DNA of 64,000 nucleotides from an uncultured Pseudomonadota bacterium (GTDB lineage Bacteria > Pseudomonadota > Gammaproteobacteria > Burkholderiales > Burkholderiaceae_C). The position numbers and the translations under genes were made by a program. Location: NCBI GenBank assembly GCA_945952465.1, contig CAMFIB010000002.1, positions 186,001 through 250,000 of the forward strand, given 5' to 3'. The notes under the pieces are model-generated. The model was not told where the DNA came from and searched no databases. It worked only from the letters and a program-made list of their open reading frames with translations. Of the stretch, positions 51,910-63,353 are shown piece by piece (within the stretch, counting starts at the first letter, position 1; every line of letters begins with the position of its first letter).

Positions 51910-52703
51910 AACCGCTCCCCCTGTCATTCCCTCTGCCGCGCTGGCTGGCCAGCCTGCTGGTGCTGGTCGCGCTGGCGCTGGTCACCGGCTGCGCCACCCG
52001 CCCCGGTGGCGACCCGCGCGACCCGTTCGAACCCCTGAACCGCCAGGTCAACAAATTCAACGACGCCGCCGACCGGGTGGTGTTGAAGCCGGTGGCCACC
52101 GGCTACGTCAATGTGGTGCCGCCCATCGTCCGCACCGGCGTCAACAACTTCTTCAGCAACATCGGTGACGTCTGGACCTTCATCAACAGCGTGCTGCAGC
52201 TCAAGCCGCAGCAGTCCGGTGAAACGCTGATGCGTCTGGCCGTGAACACCACCATCGGCCTGGGCGGCATCCTGGACGTGGCCAGTGAGCTGGGCATCGA
52301 GAAATACAAGGAAGACTTCGGGCTGACGCTGGGCCGCTATGGCGTGCCGGCGGGCCCCTACGTGGTGCTGCCGCTGCTCGGCCCGTCCACCGTGCGGGAC
52401 ACGCTGGCCTTCAGCGTGGAGGCGTCCGGCGACCCCATCCGCGGCATCAACGACAACGGCACCCGCAACACGCTGTACGTGCTGCGCGCGGTCGACCTGC
52501 GGGCCACCTACCTCACGGCGGGCGACGTGCTCGACCAGATCGCGCTCGACAAATACACCTTCACCCGCGACGCCTACCTGGCCCGCCGGCGCAGCCTCAT
52601 CGAAGCCGGCAAGGGCGGCGATGACGACACCGGCGGCGAGGACTTCTCCAAGCCCGCCGCCACCCCGGCCAGCGCTGCTGCCAGCCAGCCGGCCGCCAGG
52701 TAA
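51906..52703 (+). CDS. mlaA: Outer-membrane lipoprotein MlaA (VacJ)
   Basis: MlaA takes misplaced phospholipid from the outer membrane to MlaC. The lipobox VTGC gives Cys29. DPFEPLNRQVNKFND and the GRYGVPAGPYVVLPLLGPSTVRD motif are clear. The last ~40 residues are a Pro/Ala-rich tail. 265 residues. In E. coli mlaA lies apart from the mla operon; here it is within it. Confidence 0.96.
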   Translation: MKPLPLSFPLPRWLASLLVLVALALVTGCATRPGGDPRDPFEPLNRQVNKFNDAADRVVLKPVATGYVNVVPPIVRTGVNNFFSNIGDVWTFINSVLQLKPQQSGETLMRLAVNTTIGLGGILDVASELGIEKYKEDFGLTLGRYGVPAGPYVVLPLLGPSTVRDTLAFSVEASGDPIRGINDNGTRNTLYVLRAVDLRATYLTAGDVLDQIALDKYTFTRDAYLARRRSLIEAGKGGDDDTGGEDFSKPAATPASAAASQPAAR

Positions 52704-52803
52704 AGCTGTGGCCGCTTGGTGTTACAAAGCGTGATCCCGTCGGCGATGGTAAGGTCGGCGGCGTTATCAGCTTGGCGCTCCCGCGCCGATTGAAGGAACC
52801 GAT

Positions 52804-53430
52804 ATGCAACGAAGAATCTTCGCCGCCGTTTGCGGTGGTCTGATCGCGCTGGCCTCGGCCGGCTTCTCCACCCAGGTGCTGGCCGACGAAGCGCCGGACG
52901 CGCTGGTGATGCGCCTGTCCAACGAAACGCTGGCTGCCATCAAGGCCGATCCGTCCATCAAGGGCGGCGACATCGCCAAGATCAGCGCGCTGGTCGACTC
53001 CAAGGTCATGCCCAACGTCAACTTCCAGCGCATGACGGCCTCGGCCGTGGGCCGCGGCTGGCGCGAGGCCACGCCCGACCAGCAGAAGCGCCTGCAGGAA
53101 GAGTTCAAGACGCTGCTGATCCGCACGTATTCCGGTGCGCTGGCCCAGGTGAGCGACCAGACCATCAACCTCAAGCCTTTCCGCGGCAGCGCCGACGACA
53201 AGGAAGTCGTCGTTCGCACCGAGGTGCGTGGCCGAGGCAACCCGATCCAGCTCGACTACCGCCTCGAGAAGGCCGGCGCCACCTGGAAGATATACGACCT
53301 GAACGTGCTCGGCGTGTGGCTGGTGGAAACCTACCGCGCCCAGTTCGCCGCTGAAATCAACGCCAAGGGCATCGACGGGCTGATCGCCACACTGGCTGCC
53401 CGCAACAAGTCCGGCGGCTCGCAGGGCTGA
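52804..53430 (+). CDS. mlaC: Periplasmic phospholipid carrier MlaC
   Basis: A soluble periplasmic shuttle between MlaA and MlaFEDB. Signal peptide up to VLA (about residue 27); the mature part has LVDSKVMPNVNFQRMTASAVGRGWREATPDQQKRL and DYRLEKAGATWKIYDLNVLGVWLVETYR, typical of the family. 208 residues. The 100-bp gap after mlaA has room for an own promoter, but I see no clear one. Confidence 0.95.
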   Translation: MQRRIFAAVCGGLIALASAGFSTQVLADEAPDALVMRLSNETLAAIKADPSIKGGDIAKISALVDSKVMPNVNFQRMTASAVGRGWREATPDQQKRLQEEFKTLLIRTYSGALAQVSDQTINLKPFRGSADDKEVVVRTEVRGRGNPIQLDYRLEKAGATWKIYDLNVLGVWLVETYRAQFAAEINAKGIDGLIATLAARNKSGGSQG

Positions 53431-53434
53431 CGCG

Positions 53435-53716
53435 GTGGCGGCCACGCTCGCGCTCCCGGTGGAACTCACGCAGGCGCAGGCCACGGCCTGTGCCGCCGCG
53501 CTGCGGCCCGCGGTGCGGGCCTCGTCCGACGCCACGGTGGCGGCCGACGCCAGTGCGTTGCTGCGCTTCGATTCCTCGGCGCTGGCGGTGCTGCTGGACG
53601 TGCGGCGGGAAGCGGCGGCGGCCGGCAAGGCCTTTGCCGTGCGGGCCATGCCGCCGCGGCTGCGCGAACTGGCGCGGCTCTACGGCGTCGACCGGCTGCT
53701 GCCCGACGCGGCCTGA
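53435..53716 (+). CDS. mlaB: STAS domain protein MlaB
   Basis: A 93-residue STAS-domain protein that binds MlaF and stabilises the ABC complex. DASALLRFDSSALAVLLDVRREA is the STAS phospho-loop region. Start is GTG at 53435, 4 bp past the mlaC stop. It closes the mlaFEDACB set. Confidence 0.85.
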   Translation: MAATLALPVELTQAQATACAAALRPAVRASSDATVAADASALLRFDSSALAVLLDVRREAAAAGKAFAVRAMPPRLRELARLYGVDRLLPDAA

Positions 53717-53733
53717 ACCTGCCCTGATCCCAC

Positions 53734-53764
53734 AAGGCCTTGCCGGTGCCCGGCAAGGCCTTTT
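53734..53764 (+). terminator. Terminator of the mla operon
   Basis: 13-bp perfect stem AAGGCCTTGCCGG/CCGGCAAGGCCTT with a 3-nt loop; its 3' arm runs into TTTT and then GTTT. Confidence 0.92.
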
Positions 53765-53796
53765 GTTTGGGCCGACTAAAATCGCGGGTTCCGCCC

Positions 53797-54713
<917 letters not shown>

Positions 54714-54717
<4 letters not shown>

Positions 54718-55469
54718 CCGGCTGGAGAGCGCTCTTTTACAAAGAGGTGCTGCGGTTCTGGAAGGTCGGCTTCCAGACCGTCGGCGCGCCGGTGCTCACC
54801 GCCGTGCTGTACCTGATGATCTTCGGCCATGTGCTGGAAGACCACGTGAAGGTCTATGGCCAGGTCAGCTACACCAGCTTCTTGGTGCCCGGCCTGGTGA
54901 TGATGAGCGTGCTGCAGAACGCGTTCGCCAACAGCTCGTCGTCGCTGATCCAGAGCAAGATCATGGGCAACCTGGTGTTCGTCATGCTGACGCCGCTCGG
55001 CCACTGGAGCTGGTTCGCGGCCTACGTGGGCTCGTCGGTGGTGCGCGGCGTCATGGTGGGGCTGGGCGTGTTCGCCGCCACCGCGTGGTTCACGGGCATC
55101 TCTTTCGCGGCGCCGCTGTGGATCGTGGCGTTCGGCCTGCTGGGCGCGGCGCTGCTGGGCACGCTGGGGCTGATCGCCGGGCTGTGGGCCGAGAAGTTCG
55201 ACCAGATGGCAGCTTTCCAGAACTTTCTGATCATGCCGATGACCTTCCTCTCCGGCGTGTTCTACTCGATCCACTCGTTGCCCGGCATGTGGCAGTCGGT
55301 GAGCCACCTCAACCCCTTTTTCTACATGATCGACGGCTTCCGCTACGGTTTCTTCGGCATCAGCGACGTGTCGCCCTGGCTCAGCCTGGGCATCGTCGGC
55401 GCGGCGCTGGCGGTGACCGGCGCGCTGGCGCTGCACCTGCTGCGCATCGGCTACAAGATCAGAGGCTGA
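54714..55469 (+). CDS. yadH: ABC-2 exporter permease, YadH-like
   Basis: A 251-residue membrane protein with six helices. FYKEVLRFWKVGFQTVGAPVLTAVLYLMIFG and MPMTFLSGVFYSIHSLPGMWQ match the ABC-2/YadH family. It partners the preceding ATPase. Its position between the mla genes and murA suggests an envelope role, which remains inference. Confidence 0.9.
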
Positions 55470-55472
55470 CAT

Positions 55473-55546
55473 GACCCCCACGCTTGTCGCTCCGCGTACT
55501 GCGCTGCCCCCCGAGGGGGCTGATTTTCCTTGGGGCGGCCCGGCGG
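55473..55546 (+). repeat. GC-rich intergenic repeat, family B, copy 2
   Basis: GACCCCCACGCTTGTCG..., hairpin TGCCCCCCGAGGGGGC, then TTGGGGCGGCCCGGCGG. It begins 3 bp after the permease stop. Confidence 0.75.
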
Positions 55547-55580
55547 AAAATCGTTGTCCGCCCATCACACGCCACACCCG

Positions 55581-55826
55581 ATGACAGCCGAAGAACTCCG
55601 ACACATCATCGCCAGCGGGCTGGCCTGCGAGCACCTGCAGGTCGACGGCGACGGCCGGCACTGGTACGCCGTCGTCGTGTCGGCCGAATTCCAGGGCAAG
55701 CGGCTGATCCAGCGCCACCAGCGGGTCTACGCGACGCTCGGTGCGAAAATACAGACCGACGAGGTCCACGCGCTGTCGATGAAGACTTGGACGCCCGCCG
55801 AGTGGGCGGCCCAACCCCGCGACTGA
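55581..55826 (+). CDS. ibaG: BolA/IbaG family protein
   Basis: An 81-residue BolA-fold protein. The family partners monothiol glutaredoxins in Fe-S handling; IbaG is coded next to murA in many proteobacteria, as here. [35 protein letters not shown] spans the class II KH-like core. ATG at 55581. Confidence 0.92.
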   Translation: MTAEELRHIIASGLACEHLQVDGDGRHWYAVVVSAEFQGKRLIQRHQRVYATLGAKIQTDEVHALSMKTWTPAEWAAQPRD

Positions 55827-55878
55827 CCCGATTTCCGGTCTCCGGCGCGAAGCCGGTGGCCCTGACCGAAAGAACCCG

Positions 55879-57144
55879 ATGGACAAGCTGTTGATCCGTG
55901 GCGGCCGCGAGCTGCGCGGCGAAGTGCAGATTTCCGGCGCCAAGAACGCGGCGCTGCCGGACCTCTGCGCCGCGCTGCTGACCGACGAGCCCGTCACGCT
56001 GCACAACGTGCCGCGCCTGCAGGACGTGGCCACGATGACGCGGCTGATCCGCAACATGGGCGTCACCGTGGACGCGAGCGACGACGGCAGCGTCACGCTG
56101 AACGCCGGCGCGCTGAACAAACCCGAAGCGCCCTACGACCTGGTGAAGACCATGCGCGCTTCCGTGCTGGCGCTGGGCCCGCTGCTGGCGCGCTTTGGCC
56201 ATGCCAAGGTGTCGCTGCCCGGCGGCTGCGCGATTGGCTCCCGGCCGGTCGACCAGCACATCAAGGGCCTGCAGGCCATGGGCGCCGGCATCGTGGTGGA
56301 GCACGGCTACATCGTGGCGGGCCTGCCGCGCGGCCGCGAGCGGCTCAAGGGCGCCCACATCACGACCGACATGGTGACCGTGACCGGCACCGAGAACCTG
56401 ATGATGGCCGCCACGCTGGCCGAGGGCGAGACGGTGCTGGAGAACGCCGCGCAGGAGCCGGAGATCGTTGACCTGGCCGAGCTGCTGGTGGCCATGGGCG
56501 CGCGCATCCGCGGCTATGGCACCCGGCGCATCGTCATCGAAGGCGTCGAGAAGCTGCACGGCTGCACCCACACGGTGGTGGCCGACCGCATCGAGACCGG
56601 CACCTTTCTGTGCGCGGTGGCCGCGACCGGCGGCGACGTGCTGCTGAAGGGCGGCCAGACCTACCACCTCGACGCGGTGATCGACAAGCTGCGCGACGCC
56701 GGCGCCACGGTGGAGGCGCACCCTGAAGGCATCCGCGTGCAGTCGTCGGGCCGGCTGCAGGCGCAGACCTTCCGCACCAGCGAATACCCCGGTTTCCCGA
56801 CCGACATGCAGGCCCAGTTCATGGCGCTGAACGCGGTGTCGAACGGCGCCTGCCGCGTCACCGAAACCATCTTCGAGAACCGCTTCATGCACGTCAACGA
56901 ACTGGTGCGCCTGGGCGCGGCGATCCAGATCGACGGCAAGGTGGCGGTTGTGGAGGGCGTGCCGCAACTCAGCGGTGCCACCGTGATGGCGACCGACCTG
57001 CGCGCCTCGGCCAGCCTGGTGATCGCCGGGCTGGTGGCCAAGGGTGAAACGCAGGTCGACCGCATCTACCACCTGGACCGCGGCTACGACCGCATGGAAG
57101 CCAAGCTGCGCGGCATCGGCGCGGACATCGAGCGTGTGAAATGA
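55879..57144 (+). CDS. murA: UDP-N-acetylglucosamine 1-carboxyvinyltransferase
   Basis: MurA makes the first committed step of peptidoglycan synthesis, adding enolpyruvate to UDP-GlcNAc; it is the target of fosfomycin. The catalytic Cys117 is in [22 protein letters not shown] (20-27) carries the conserved Lys/Asn. 421 residues. Its stop overlaps hisG by 4 nt. Confidence 0.97.
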   Translation: MDKLLIRGGRELRGEVQISGAKNAALPDLCAALLTDEPVTLHNVPRLQDVATMTRLIRNMGVTVDASDDGSVTLNAGALNKPEAPYDLVKTMRASVLALGPLLARFGHAKVSLPGGCAIGSRPVDQHIKGLQAMGAGIVVEHGYIVAGLPRGRERLKGAHITTDMVTVTGTENLMMAATLAEGETVLENAAQEPEIVDLAELLVAMGARIRGYGTRRIVIEGVEKLHGCTHTVVADRIETGTFLCAVAATGGDVLLKGGQTYHLDAVIDKLRDAGATVEAHPEGIRVQSSGRLQAQTFRTSEYPGFPTDMQAQFMALNAVSNGACRVTETIFENRFMHVNELVRLGAAIQIDGKVAVVEGVPQLSGATVMATDLRASASLVIAGLVAKGETQVDRIYHLDRGYDRMEAKLRGIGADIERVK

Positions 57145-57791
57145 TTACTCTGGCCCTCTCCAAAGGACGCATCTTCGACGAAACCCTGCCGCTGCTGGCC
57201 GCCGCCGGCATCAAGGTGCTGGAAGACCCCGAAAAGTCGCGCAAGCTCATCTTGCCGACCAACCAACCCGACGTGCGGGTGGTGCTGGTGCGCGCCAGCG
57301 ACGTGCCGACTTACGTGCAATACGGCGGAGCCGACCTCGGCGTGACCGGGCTCGACACCTTGATCGAGCACGGCAACCAGGGCCTGTACCAGCCGCTCGA
57401 CCTGCAGATTGCGTTGTGCCGCGTGAGCGTGGCGGTGCGCGCCGACTACGACTACGCCAACGCCGTGAAGCAGGGCTCGCGGCTGAAGGTGGCCACCAAA
57501 TACGTCGGCATTGCGCGCGACTTCTTCGCCGCCAAGGGCGTGCACGTCGATTTGATCAAGCTCTACGGCAGCATGGAACTGGCGCCGCTCACGGGCCTGG
57601 CCGACGCCATCGTCGATCTGGTCTCCACCGGCAGCACGCTCAAGGCCAACCATTTGGTGGAGGTGGAGCGCATCATGGACATCAGCGCCCGGCTGGTGGT
57701 GAACCAGGCCGCCCTCAAGCTCAAGCAGGCGCCCATCCGCCGCATCATCGATGCCTTTTCTGCCGCCTTGCCAGCGCCGGTTGGCGCTTGA
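57141..57791 (+). CDS. hisG: ATP phosphoribosyltransferase, short form
   Basis: HisG starts histidine synthesis by joining ATP to PRPP. With 216 residues it is the short form, which lacks the regulatory ACT domain and needs HisZ; no hisZ lies in the window. [14 protein letters not shown] and [18 protein letters not shown] (PRPP loop) are clear. The C-terminal LPAPVGA and stop codon lie within repeat element R8. Confidence 0.96.
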   Translation: MITLALSKGRIFDETLPLLAAAGIKVLEDPEKSRKLILPTNQPDVRVVLVRASDVPTYVQYGGADLGVTGLDTLIEHGNQGLYQPLDLQIALCRVSVAVRADYDYANAVKQGSRLKVATKYVGIARDFFAAKGVHVDLIKLYGSMELAPLTGLADAIVDLVSTGSTLKANHLVEVERIMDISARLVVNQAALKLKQAPIRRIIDAFSAALPAPVGA

Positions 57792-57811
57792 GTGCTATGA
57801 AAATGGAAGCA
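57769..57811 (+). repeat. Bipartite element R8 at the hisG/hisD junction
   Basis: TGCCAGCG (57769-57776; 5 final bases match consensus), 17-nt spacer, GCTATGAAAATGGAAGCA (57794-57811). It contains the hisG stop (57789-57791) and the hisD start (57797). Confidence 0.72.
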
Positions 57812-59140
57812 AAGCCGCTCCGCCTCAATACTGCGTCGCCCACCTTCGAGGCCGAGCTGAAGGCGCGGCAGCACTGGTCGGCCGAGACCGACGGCGCGAT
57901 CGAGCAGCGGGTGGCCGACATCCTGGCCGACGTGCGCGCGCGCGGTGACGCGGCGGTGCTGGAATACACCCGCCGTTTCGACGGCCTCGACGCGCCCGGC
58001 ATGGCCGCGCTGGAACTCACACCGGCCGAGCTGAAGGCCGCCTTCGACGGTCTGCCCGCCGCCCAGCGCGACGCCTTGCAGGCCGCGGCCGACCGCGTGC
58101 GCCGCTACCACGAAGCGCAGAAGCAGGCCAGCGGCGAAAGCTGGAGCTACCGCGACGACGACGGCACGCTGCTGGGCCAGAAGGTCACGCCGCTGGACCG
58201 CGTCGGCATCTACGTGCCGGGCGGCAAGGCCGCCTACCCGAGCAGCGTGCTGATGAACGCGATTCCCGCGCATGTGGCCGGTGTCGGCGAAATCATCATG
58301 GTGGTGCCCACGCCCAGAGGGGAAAAGAACCCGCTGGTGCTGGCTGCCGCCCATGTGGCGGGCGTGAGCCGCGCGTTCACTGTCGGCGGTGCGCAGGCGG
58401 TGGCCGCGCTGGCCTACGGCACCGCCACGGTGCCGGCGGTTGACAAGATCACCGGCCCGGGCAACGCCTACGTGGCCGCCGCCAAGCGCCGCGTGTTCGG
58501 CACGGTGGGCATCGACATGATCGCCGGGCCCAGCGAAATCCTGGTGCTGGCCGACGGCTCCACGCCGGCCGACTGGGTGGCGATGGATTTGTTCAGCCAG
58601 GCCGAACACGACGAGCTGGCGCAGAGCATCCTGTTGTGCCCCGACGCCGCCTACATCGACGCCGTACAGGCCGCGATCGACCGCCTGCTGCCCGAGATGC
58701 CGCGCGCCGAGATCATCGCCAAGAGCCTGAACGACCGCGGCGCGCTCATCCTCACCCGCGACATGGCCGAGGCCTGCGCCATCAGCAACCGCATCGCGCC
58801 CGAGCACCTGGAGGTGTCCAGCAGCGAGCCGCACCGCTGGGAGCCGCTGCTCAAGCACGCCGGCGCCATCTTCCTCGGCGCCTACACCAGCGAAAGCCTG
58901 GGCGATTACTGCGCCGGCCCCAACCACGTGCTGCCCACCAGCGGCACCGCGCGTTTCTCCAGCCCGCTCGGCGTCTACGACTTTCAAAAGCGCAGCAGCC
59001 TGATCGAAGTCAGCGCCCAGGGTGCGCAAAGCCTGGGCAAGGTCGCGGCCGAACTGGCCTACGGCGAAGGGCTGCAGGCCCACGCCCGCGCCGCCGAACT
59101 GCGGCTCGACCCGGTGCCGCCGCAGCGGGGCCGGCCATGA
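57797..59140 (+). CDS. hisD: Histidinol dehydrogenase
   Basis: HisD oxidises histidinol to histidine in two NAD-dependent steps with zinc. [21 protein letters not shown], and [11 protein letters not shown] are family marks. ATG at 57797 lies in element R8; 447 residues. A second ATG two codons later is possible. Its stop overlaps the hisC start. Confidence 0.96.
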   Translation: MKMEAKPLRLNTASPTFEAELKARQHWSAETDGAIEQRVADILADVRARGDAAVLEYTRRFDGLDAPGMAALELTPAELKAAFDGLPAAQRDALQAAADRVRRYHEAQKQASGESWSYRDDDGTLLGQKVTPLDRVGIYVPGGKAAYPSSVLMNAIPAHVAGVGEIIMVVPTPRGEKNPLVLAAAHVAGVSRAFTVGGAQAVAALAYGTATVPAVDKITGPGNAYVAAAKRRVFGTVGIDMIAGPSEILVLADGSTPADWVAMDLFSQAEHDELAQSILLCPDAAYIDAVQAAIDRLLPEMPRAEIIAKSLNDRGALILTRDMAEACAISNRIAPEHLEVSSSEPHRWEPLLKHAGAIFLGAYTSESLGDYCAGPNHVLPTSGTARFSSPLGVYDFQKRSSLIEVSAQGAQSLGKVAAELAYGEGLQAHARAAELRLDPVPPQRGRP

Positions 59141-60213
59141 GCGCCGACCCGCTCGACCGCATCCGCCCCGACGTGCGGGCCATGCACGCCTACGTGGTGC
59201 AAGACGCCGCCGGCTTCGTCAAGCTCGACGCCATGGAGAACCCGCACCGGCTGCCGGCCCACCTGCAGGCCGCGCTCGGCCAGCGGCTGGGCGCGGTGGC
59301 GCTGAACCGCTACCCCGGCGAACGCATCGCCGACCTGAAGCGCGCGCTGGCCGAACAGGCGCCGCTGCCCGACGGCTGCGCGCTGATGCTGGGCAACGGC
59401 TCCGACGAGATCATTTCGCTGCTGGCCATGGCCTGCGACCGGCCGGGCGCCACCATCCTGGCGCCGGTACCCGGCTTCGTGATGTACGGCATGAGCGCGC
59501 AACTGGCAGGCCTGCAATTCGTCGGCGTGCCGCTGACGGCCGATTTCGAGCTGGACGAACCGGCCATGCTGGCCGCCATCGCCGAGCACAAGCCCGCCAT
59601 CGTGCACCTGGCCTACCCGAACAACCCGACCGCCAACCTGTGGGACGAGGGCGCGATGGACCGCATCGCCGCCGCGGTGGGCGAGGTCGGCGGGCTGGCG
59701 GTGATCGACGAGGCCTACCAGCCGTTTTCCAGCCGCAGCTTCATCGGGCGCGTCGGCAAGCTGCCGCATGTGCTGCTGATGCGCACGCTGAGCAAGTTCG
59801 GCCTGGCCGGCGTGCGGATCGGGTATCTGATCGGCCCGGCCGCGCTGGTGAACGAGGTCGACAAGGTGCGGCCGCCCTACAACGTCAGCGTGCTCAATGC
59901 CGAGTGCGCGCTGTTCGCGCTGGAGCACGCCGAGGTGTTCGCCGAACAGGCGGCCGATCTGGTGCGCGAGCGCACCGCGCTGGTGAAAGCCCTGCGCGCG
60001 CTGCCCGGCGTGCAGGTCTGGGATTCAGACGCCAACATGGTGCTGGTGCGGGTGAAAGACGCCGGCCACACCTTCCAGGGCATGAAGGCGCGCGGCGTGC
60101 TGGTGAAGAACGTTTCTACAATGCACCCATTGCTGGCCCGCTGCCTGCGCCTGACCGTCGGCACCGCCGACGAAAACGCCCGCCAGCTGGCCGCCTTCCA
60201 AGAATCGCTATGA
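59137..60213 (+). CDS. hisC: Histidinol-phosphate aminotransferase
   Basis: PLP aminotransferase of the histidine pathway. The LNRYPGE and LGNGSDEII blocks bind substrate and [12 protein letters not shown] and DEAYQPF are conserved, and the Schiff-base lysine is in [14 protein letters not shown]. 358 residues. It overlaps hisD and hisB by 4 nt each. Confidence 0.96.
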   Translation: MSADPLDRIRPDVRAMHAYVVQDAAGFVKLDAMENPHRLPAHLQAALGQRLGAVALNRYPGERIADLKRALAEQAPLPDGCALMLGNGSDEIISLLAMACDRPGATILAPVPGFVMYGMSAQLAGLQFVGVPLTADFELDEPAMLAAIAEHKPAIVHLAYPNNPTANLWDEGAMDRIAAAVGEVGGLAVIDEAYQPFSSRSFIGRVGKLPHVLLMRTLSKFGLAGVRIGYLIGPAALVNEVDKVRPPYNVSVLNAECALFALEHAEVFAEQAADLVRERTALVKALRALPGVQVWDSDANMVLVRVKDAGHTFQGMKARGVLVKNVSTMHPLLARCLRLTVGTADENARQLAAFQESL

Positions 60214-60812
60214 CCACCCCGACCCCCCGCACCGCCGAGGTGAGCCGCAACACCGCGGAAACCAAGATCACCGTCAAGGTCAACCTCGACGGCAGCGGCC
60301 AGGCCGACCTGCACACCGGCATCGGCTTCTTCGACCACATGCTCGACCAGATCGCCCGCCACGGCCTGATCGACCTCAGCATCCACGCCGACGGCGACCT
60401 GCACATCGACGGCCACCACACGGTGGAAGACGTGGGCATCACGCTCGGCCAGGCGGTGGCCAAGGCGGTCGGCGACAAGAAGGGCATCCGCCGCTACGGC
60501 CACGCCTATGTGCCGCTCGACGAGGCGCTGAGCCGCGTGGTGGTCGATTTCTCCGGCCGGCCGGGGCTGGAGATGCACGTGCCGTTCAAGAGCGGCATGA
60601 TCGGCCAGTTCGACACCCAACTGACCTACGAGTTCTTCCAGGGTTTCGTGAACCACGCCTTCGTCACGCTGCACATCGACAATCTGCGCGGTGACAACGC
60701 CCACCACCAGGCCGAAACCGTGTTCAAGGCTTTCGCCCGGGCGCTGCGCGCCGCGCTGGAACTCGACCCGCGCTCGGCCGGCGTCATCCCCTCGACCAAG
60801 GGCTCGCTCTGA
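60210..60812 (+). CDS. hisB: Imidazoleglycerol-phosphate dehydratase
   Basis: The monofunctional IGP dehydratase (200 residues; no phosphatase domain). Mn-binding motifs are [12 protein letters not shown] and [11 protein letters not shown], and the second half carries NHAFVTLHI and DNAHHQAE. It overlaps hisC. Confidence 0.97.
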   Translation: MTTPTPRTAEVSRNTAETKITVKVNLDGSGQADLHTGIGFFDHMLDQIARHGLIDLSIHADGDLHIDGHHTVEDVGITLGQAVAKAVGDKKGIRRYGHAYVPLDEALSRVVVDFSGRPGLEMHVPFKSGMIGQFDTQLTYEFFQGFVNHAFVTLHIDNLRGDNAHHQAETVFKAFARALRAALELDPRSAGVIPSTKGSL

Positions 60813-60838
60813 AGATTTTCTTGGCCAAATGTGGCTCA

Positions 60839-60881
60839 AGTCAGCGCCGGTACTGATTTTCTTGCTATGAAAAACGCAGCG
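60839..60881 (+). repeat. Bipartite element R5 upstream of and into hisH
   Basis: AGTCAGCG (60839-60846), 17-nt spacer, GCTATGAAAAACGCAGCG (60864-60881), preceded by GGCTCA. The hisH start codon (60867) is in the second half. Confidence 0.9.
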
Positions 60882-61538
60882 AACACGGTTGCCGTCGTCG
60901 ACTACGGCATGGGCAATCTGCGCTCGGTGTCGCAGGCGGTGAAGGCCGCCGCCGCGGGTACCGGCTTCGACGTCGTCGTCACCGCCGACCCGGCCGAGGT
61001 ATTGGCCGCCGGCCGCGTCGTGCTGCCGGGGCAGGGCGCCATGCCCGACTGCATGCGCGAGCTGCGCGAGTCCGGCCTGCTGGCCCCGGTGCTGCACGCG
61101 GCCGCCCACAAGCCGCTGTTCGGCGTGTGCGTGGGCATGCAGATGCTGCTCGACCACAGCGCCGAGGGCGACACGCCCGGCCTTGGCCTGATCGGCGGGC
61201 AGGTCGTCAAGTTCGATCTGGCCGGCCGGCTGCAGCCCGACGGCAGCCGCTACAAGGTGCCCCAGATGGGCTGGAACCCGGTGCGCCAGAAGCAGGCCGA
61301 AGGCCACCCGCTGCACCCGGTCTGGAGCGGCGTGCCCGACGGCAGCCATTTCTATTTCGTGCACAGCTTCTACGCCCGCCCGTCTGATGCAGGCCACACG
61401 GCCGGCGAAGCCGACTACGGCGGCCTCTTTACGGCAGCCATCGCACGCGATAACATTTTTGCCACCCAGTTCCATCCAGAGAAAAGCGCATCCCAAGGCT
61501 TGGCCCTGTACCGCAATTTCCTGCTCTGGAATCCCTGA
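60867..61538 (+). CDS. hisH: Imidazole glycerol phosphate synthase, glutaminase subunit
   Basis: HisH releases ammonia from glutamine for HisF. Nucleophile Cys88 is in [11 protein letters not shown], and the His/Glu pair is in TQFHPEKS. 223 residues. ATG at 60867 gives [17 protein letters not shown], as in relatives; it lies within element R5 and has no clear ribosome-binding site. Confidence 0.95.
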   Translation: MKNAANTVAVVDYGMGNLRSVSQAVKAAAAGTGFDVVVTADPAEVLAAGRVVLPGQGAMPDCMRELRESGLLAPVLHAAAHKPLFGVCVGMQMLLDHSAEGDTPGLGLIGGQVVKFDLAGRLQPDGSRYKVPQMGWNPVRQKQAEGHPLHPVWSGVPDGSHFYFVHSFYARPSDAGHTAGEADYGGLFTAAIARDNIFATQFHPEKSASQGLALYRNFLLWNP

Positions 61539-61546
61539 AGAATTGT

Positions 61547-61628
61547 GACCCCCGCGCTCGTCACTGCGTGTACTTCGCTGCCCCCCAAGGGGGTCGCCCC
61601 GTCTTGGGAGCGGCCCGGCGGCGGGGCG
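61547..61628 (+). repeat. GC-rich intergenic repeat, family B, copy 3
   Basis: GACCCCCGCGCTCGTCACTG..., TGCCCCCCAAGGGGG hairpin, CTTGGGAGCGGCCCGGCGG. It is followed directly by copy 4. Together they fill the 190-bp gap between hisH and hisA. Confidence 0.8.
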
Positions 61629-61630
61629 GT

Positions 61631-61700
61631 GACCCCCGCGCCCGCCACTGCGTGTACTTCGCTGCCCTGTTCGGGGCGATCCGGCGCTGCGGTGGCGCCG
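61631..61700 (+). repeat. GC-rich intergenic repeat, family B, copy 4 (tandem)
   Basis: It repeats the first ~40 bp of copy 3 (GACCCCCGCG, CACTGCGTGTACTTCGCTGCC) and then diverges (TGTTCGGGGCGATCC). Confidence 0.75.
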
Positions 61701-61728
61701 GCCTGATTTTTGCACTCTGCCCAGCACC

Positions 61729-62472
61729 ATGCTTCTCATTCCCGCGATCGACTTGAAAGACGGCCATTGCGTCCGCCTCAAACAGGGCGACATGGACCAG
61801 TCCACCACCTTCGGCGAAGACCCGGCCCACATGGCGCGCAGCTGGGTCGACAAGGGGGCCCGCCGCCTGCATCTGGTGGACCTGAACGGTGCGTTCGCCG
61901 GCAAGCCGAAGAATGAACTGGCGATCAAGAAGATCCTCAAGGAAGTGGGCGGCGAGGTGGACGTGCAGCTCGGCGGCGGCATCCGCGACCTCGACACCAT
62001 CGAGCGCTACCTCGACGCCGGCCTGCGCTACGTCATCATCGGCACCGCCGCGGTGAAGAACCCCGGTTTCCTGCAAGACGCCTGCACCGCGTTCGGCGGC
62101 CACATCATCGTCGGCCTCGACGCCAAGGACGGCAAGGTCGCCACCGACGGCTGGAGCAAGCTCACCGGCCACGAGGTGATCGACCTTGCCAAGAAGTTCG
62201 AAGACTACGGCGTCGAGTCCATCATCTACACCGACATCGGCCGCGACGGCATGCTCAGCGGCATCAACATCGAGGCCACCGTCAAGCTCGCGCAGGCGCT
62301 GACCATTCCGGTCATCGCGTCCGGCGGGCTGTCCAACATCACCGACATCGAGAAGCTCTGCGAAGTGGAAGGCGAAGGCGTGGAAGGCGTGATCTGCGGC
62401 CGCGCCATCTACACCGGCGACCTCGACTTCGCCGCCGCGCAGACGCGGGCCGACGAGCTGGGCACGGCGTGA
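61729..62472 (+). CDS. hisA: Phosphoribosylformimino-AICAR phosphate isomerase
   Basis: HisA isomerises ProFAR to PRFAR. A (beta/alpha)8 barrel with catalytic Asp8 ([10 protein letters not shown]) and the second Asp in [16 protein letters not shown] and ASGGLSN bind phosphate. 247 residues. Confidence 0.97.
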   Translation: MLLIPAIDLKDGHCVRLKQGDMDQSTTFGEDPAHMARSWVDKGARRLHLVDLNGAFAGKPKNELAIKKILKEVGGEVDVQLGGGIRDLDTIERYLDAGLRYVIIGTAAVKNPGFLQDACTAFGGHIIVGLDAKDGKVATDGWSKLTGHEVIDLAKKFEDYGVESIIYTDIGRDGMLSGINIEATVKLAQALTIPVIASGGLSNITDIEKLCEVEGEGVEGVICGRAIYTGDLDFAAAQTRADELGTA

Positions 62473-62485
62473 GCCGCGCGGTCTG

Positions 62486-62533
62486 GCGCCGGGCCGCTCC
62501 CAGGCACAACGCGGCCCCTTCGCGGGGCAGGGG
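62486..62533 (-). repeat. GC-rich intergenic repeat, family B, copy 5
   Basis: On the minus strand CTGCCCCGCGAAGGGGC, then TGGGAGCGGCCCGGCG. It sits in the 66-bp gap between hisA and hisF, in opposite orientation to copies 3 and 4. Confidence 0.65.
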
Positions 62534-62538
62534 CTAGG

Positions 62539-63318
62539 ATGCTGGCCAAGAGAATCATTCCCTGCCTCGACGTCACCGGAGGCCGGGTCGTCAAGGGCGT
62601 CAATTTCCTCGAGCTGCGCGATGCCGGCGACCCGGTCGAGATCGCGGCGCGCTACAACGAGCAGGGCGCCGACGAGCTGACCTTCCTCGACATCACCGCC
62701 ACCAGCGACGGCCGCGACGTCATCCTGCCCATCATCGAATCGGTGGCCTCGCAGGTCTTCATTCCGCTGACGGTCGGCGGCGGCGTGCGCACCGTGGAAG
62801 ACGTGCGCCGCCTGCTGAACGCGGGCGCCGACAAGACCAGCTTCAACTCCGCCGCCATCGCCAACCCGCAGGTCATCACCGACGCCTCGGCCAAGTATGG
62901 CGCGCAGTGCATCGTGGTGGCCATCGACGCCAAGCGCCGCACGCCCGAAGAAGCGCTGCAGCGCGGCGACGGCTGGGACGTCTACAGTCACGGCGGCCGC
63001 AAGAACACCGGGCTGGATGCCGTGGCCTGGGCGGCCGAGATGGCGCGCCGCGGCGCGGGTGAGATCTTGCTCACCAGCATGGACCGCGACGGCACCAAGT
63101 CCGGCTTCGACCTGGCGCTCACGCGCGCGGTGGCCGACGCGGTGCCGGTGCCGGTGATCGCCTCCGGCGGCGTCGGCAACCTCGACCACCTGGCCGACGG
63201 CGTGCAGCAGGGCGGCGCCGACGCGGTGCTGGCCGCCAGCATCTTCCACTACGGCGAATACACCGTGGCGCAGGCCAAGGCCACGATGGCGGCGCGCGGC
63301 ATTCCGGTGCGGCTGTAA
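62539..63318 (+). CDS. hisF: Imidazole glycerol phosphate synthase, cyclase subunit
   Basis: HisF makes IGP and AICAR from PRFAR and ammonia from HisH. Catalytic Asp11 in [15 protein letters not shown] and Asp near 130 in VVAIDAKRR; the ITATSDGRD and GGVGNLDHL motifs are typical. 259 residues. Confidence 0.97.
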   Translation: MLAKRIIPCLDVTGGRVVKGVNFLELRDAGDPVEIAARYNEQGADELTFLDITATSDGRDVILPIIESVASQVFIPLTVGGGVRTVEDVRRLLNAGADKTSFNSAAIANPQVITDASAKYGAQCIVVAIDAKRRTPEEALQRGDGWDVYSHGGRKNTGLDAVAWAAEMARRGAGEILLTSMDRDGTKSGFDLALTRAVADAVPVPVIASGGVGNLDHLADGVQQGGADAVLAASIFHYGEYTVAQAKATMAARGIPVRL

Positions 63319-63353
63319 CAAGAGCGCGCGCCTTTTTCATCGACAATCCGGTC

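Noticed and set aside
59008..59050. AGTCAGCG in hisD as another bipartite element
   Set aside because: No second half at the right distance; the codons encode the conserved EVSAQGA segment in ordinary usage.
61420..61510. AT-rich, rare-codon patch in hisH (around QFHPEKS) as an eleventh element
   Set aside because: It begins with GGCCTC and covers a conserved motif like R4, but neither half of the element matches at the fixed geometry.
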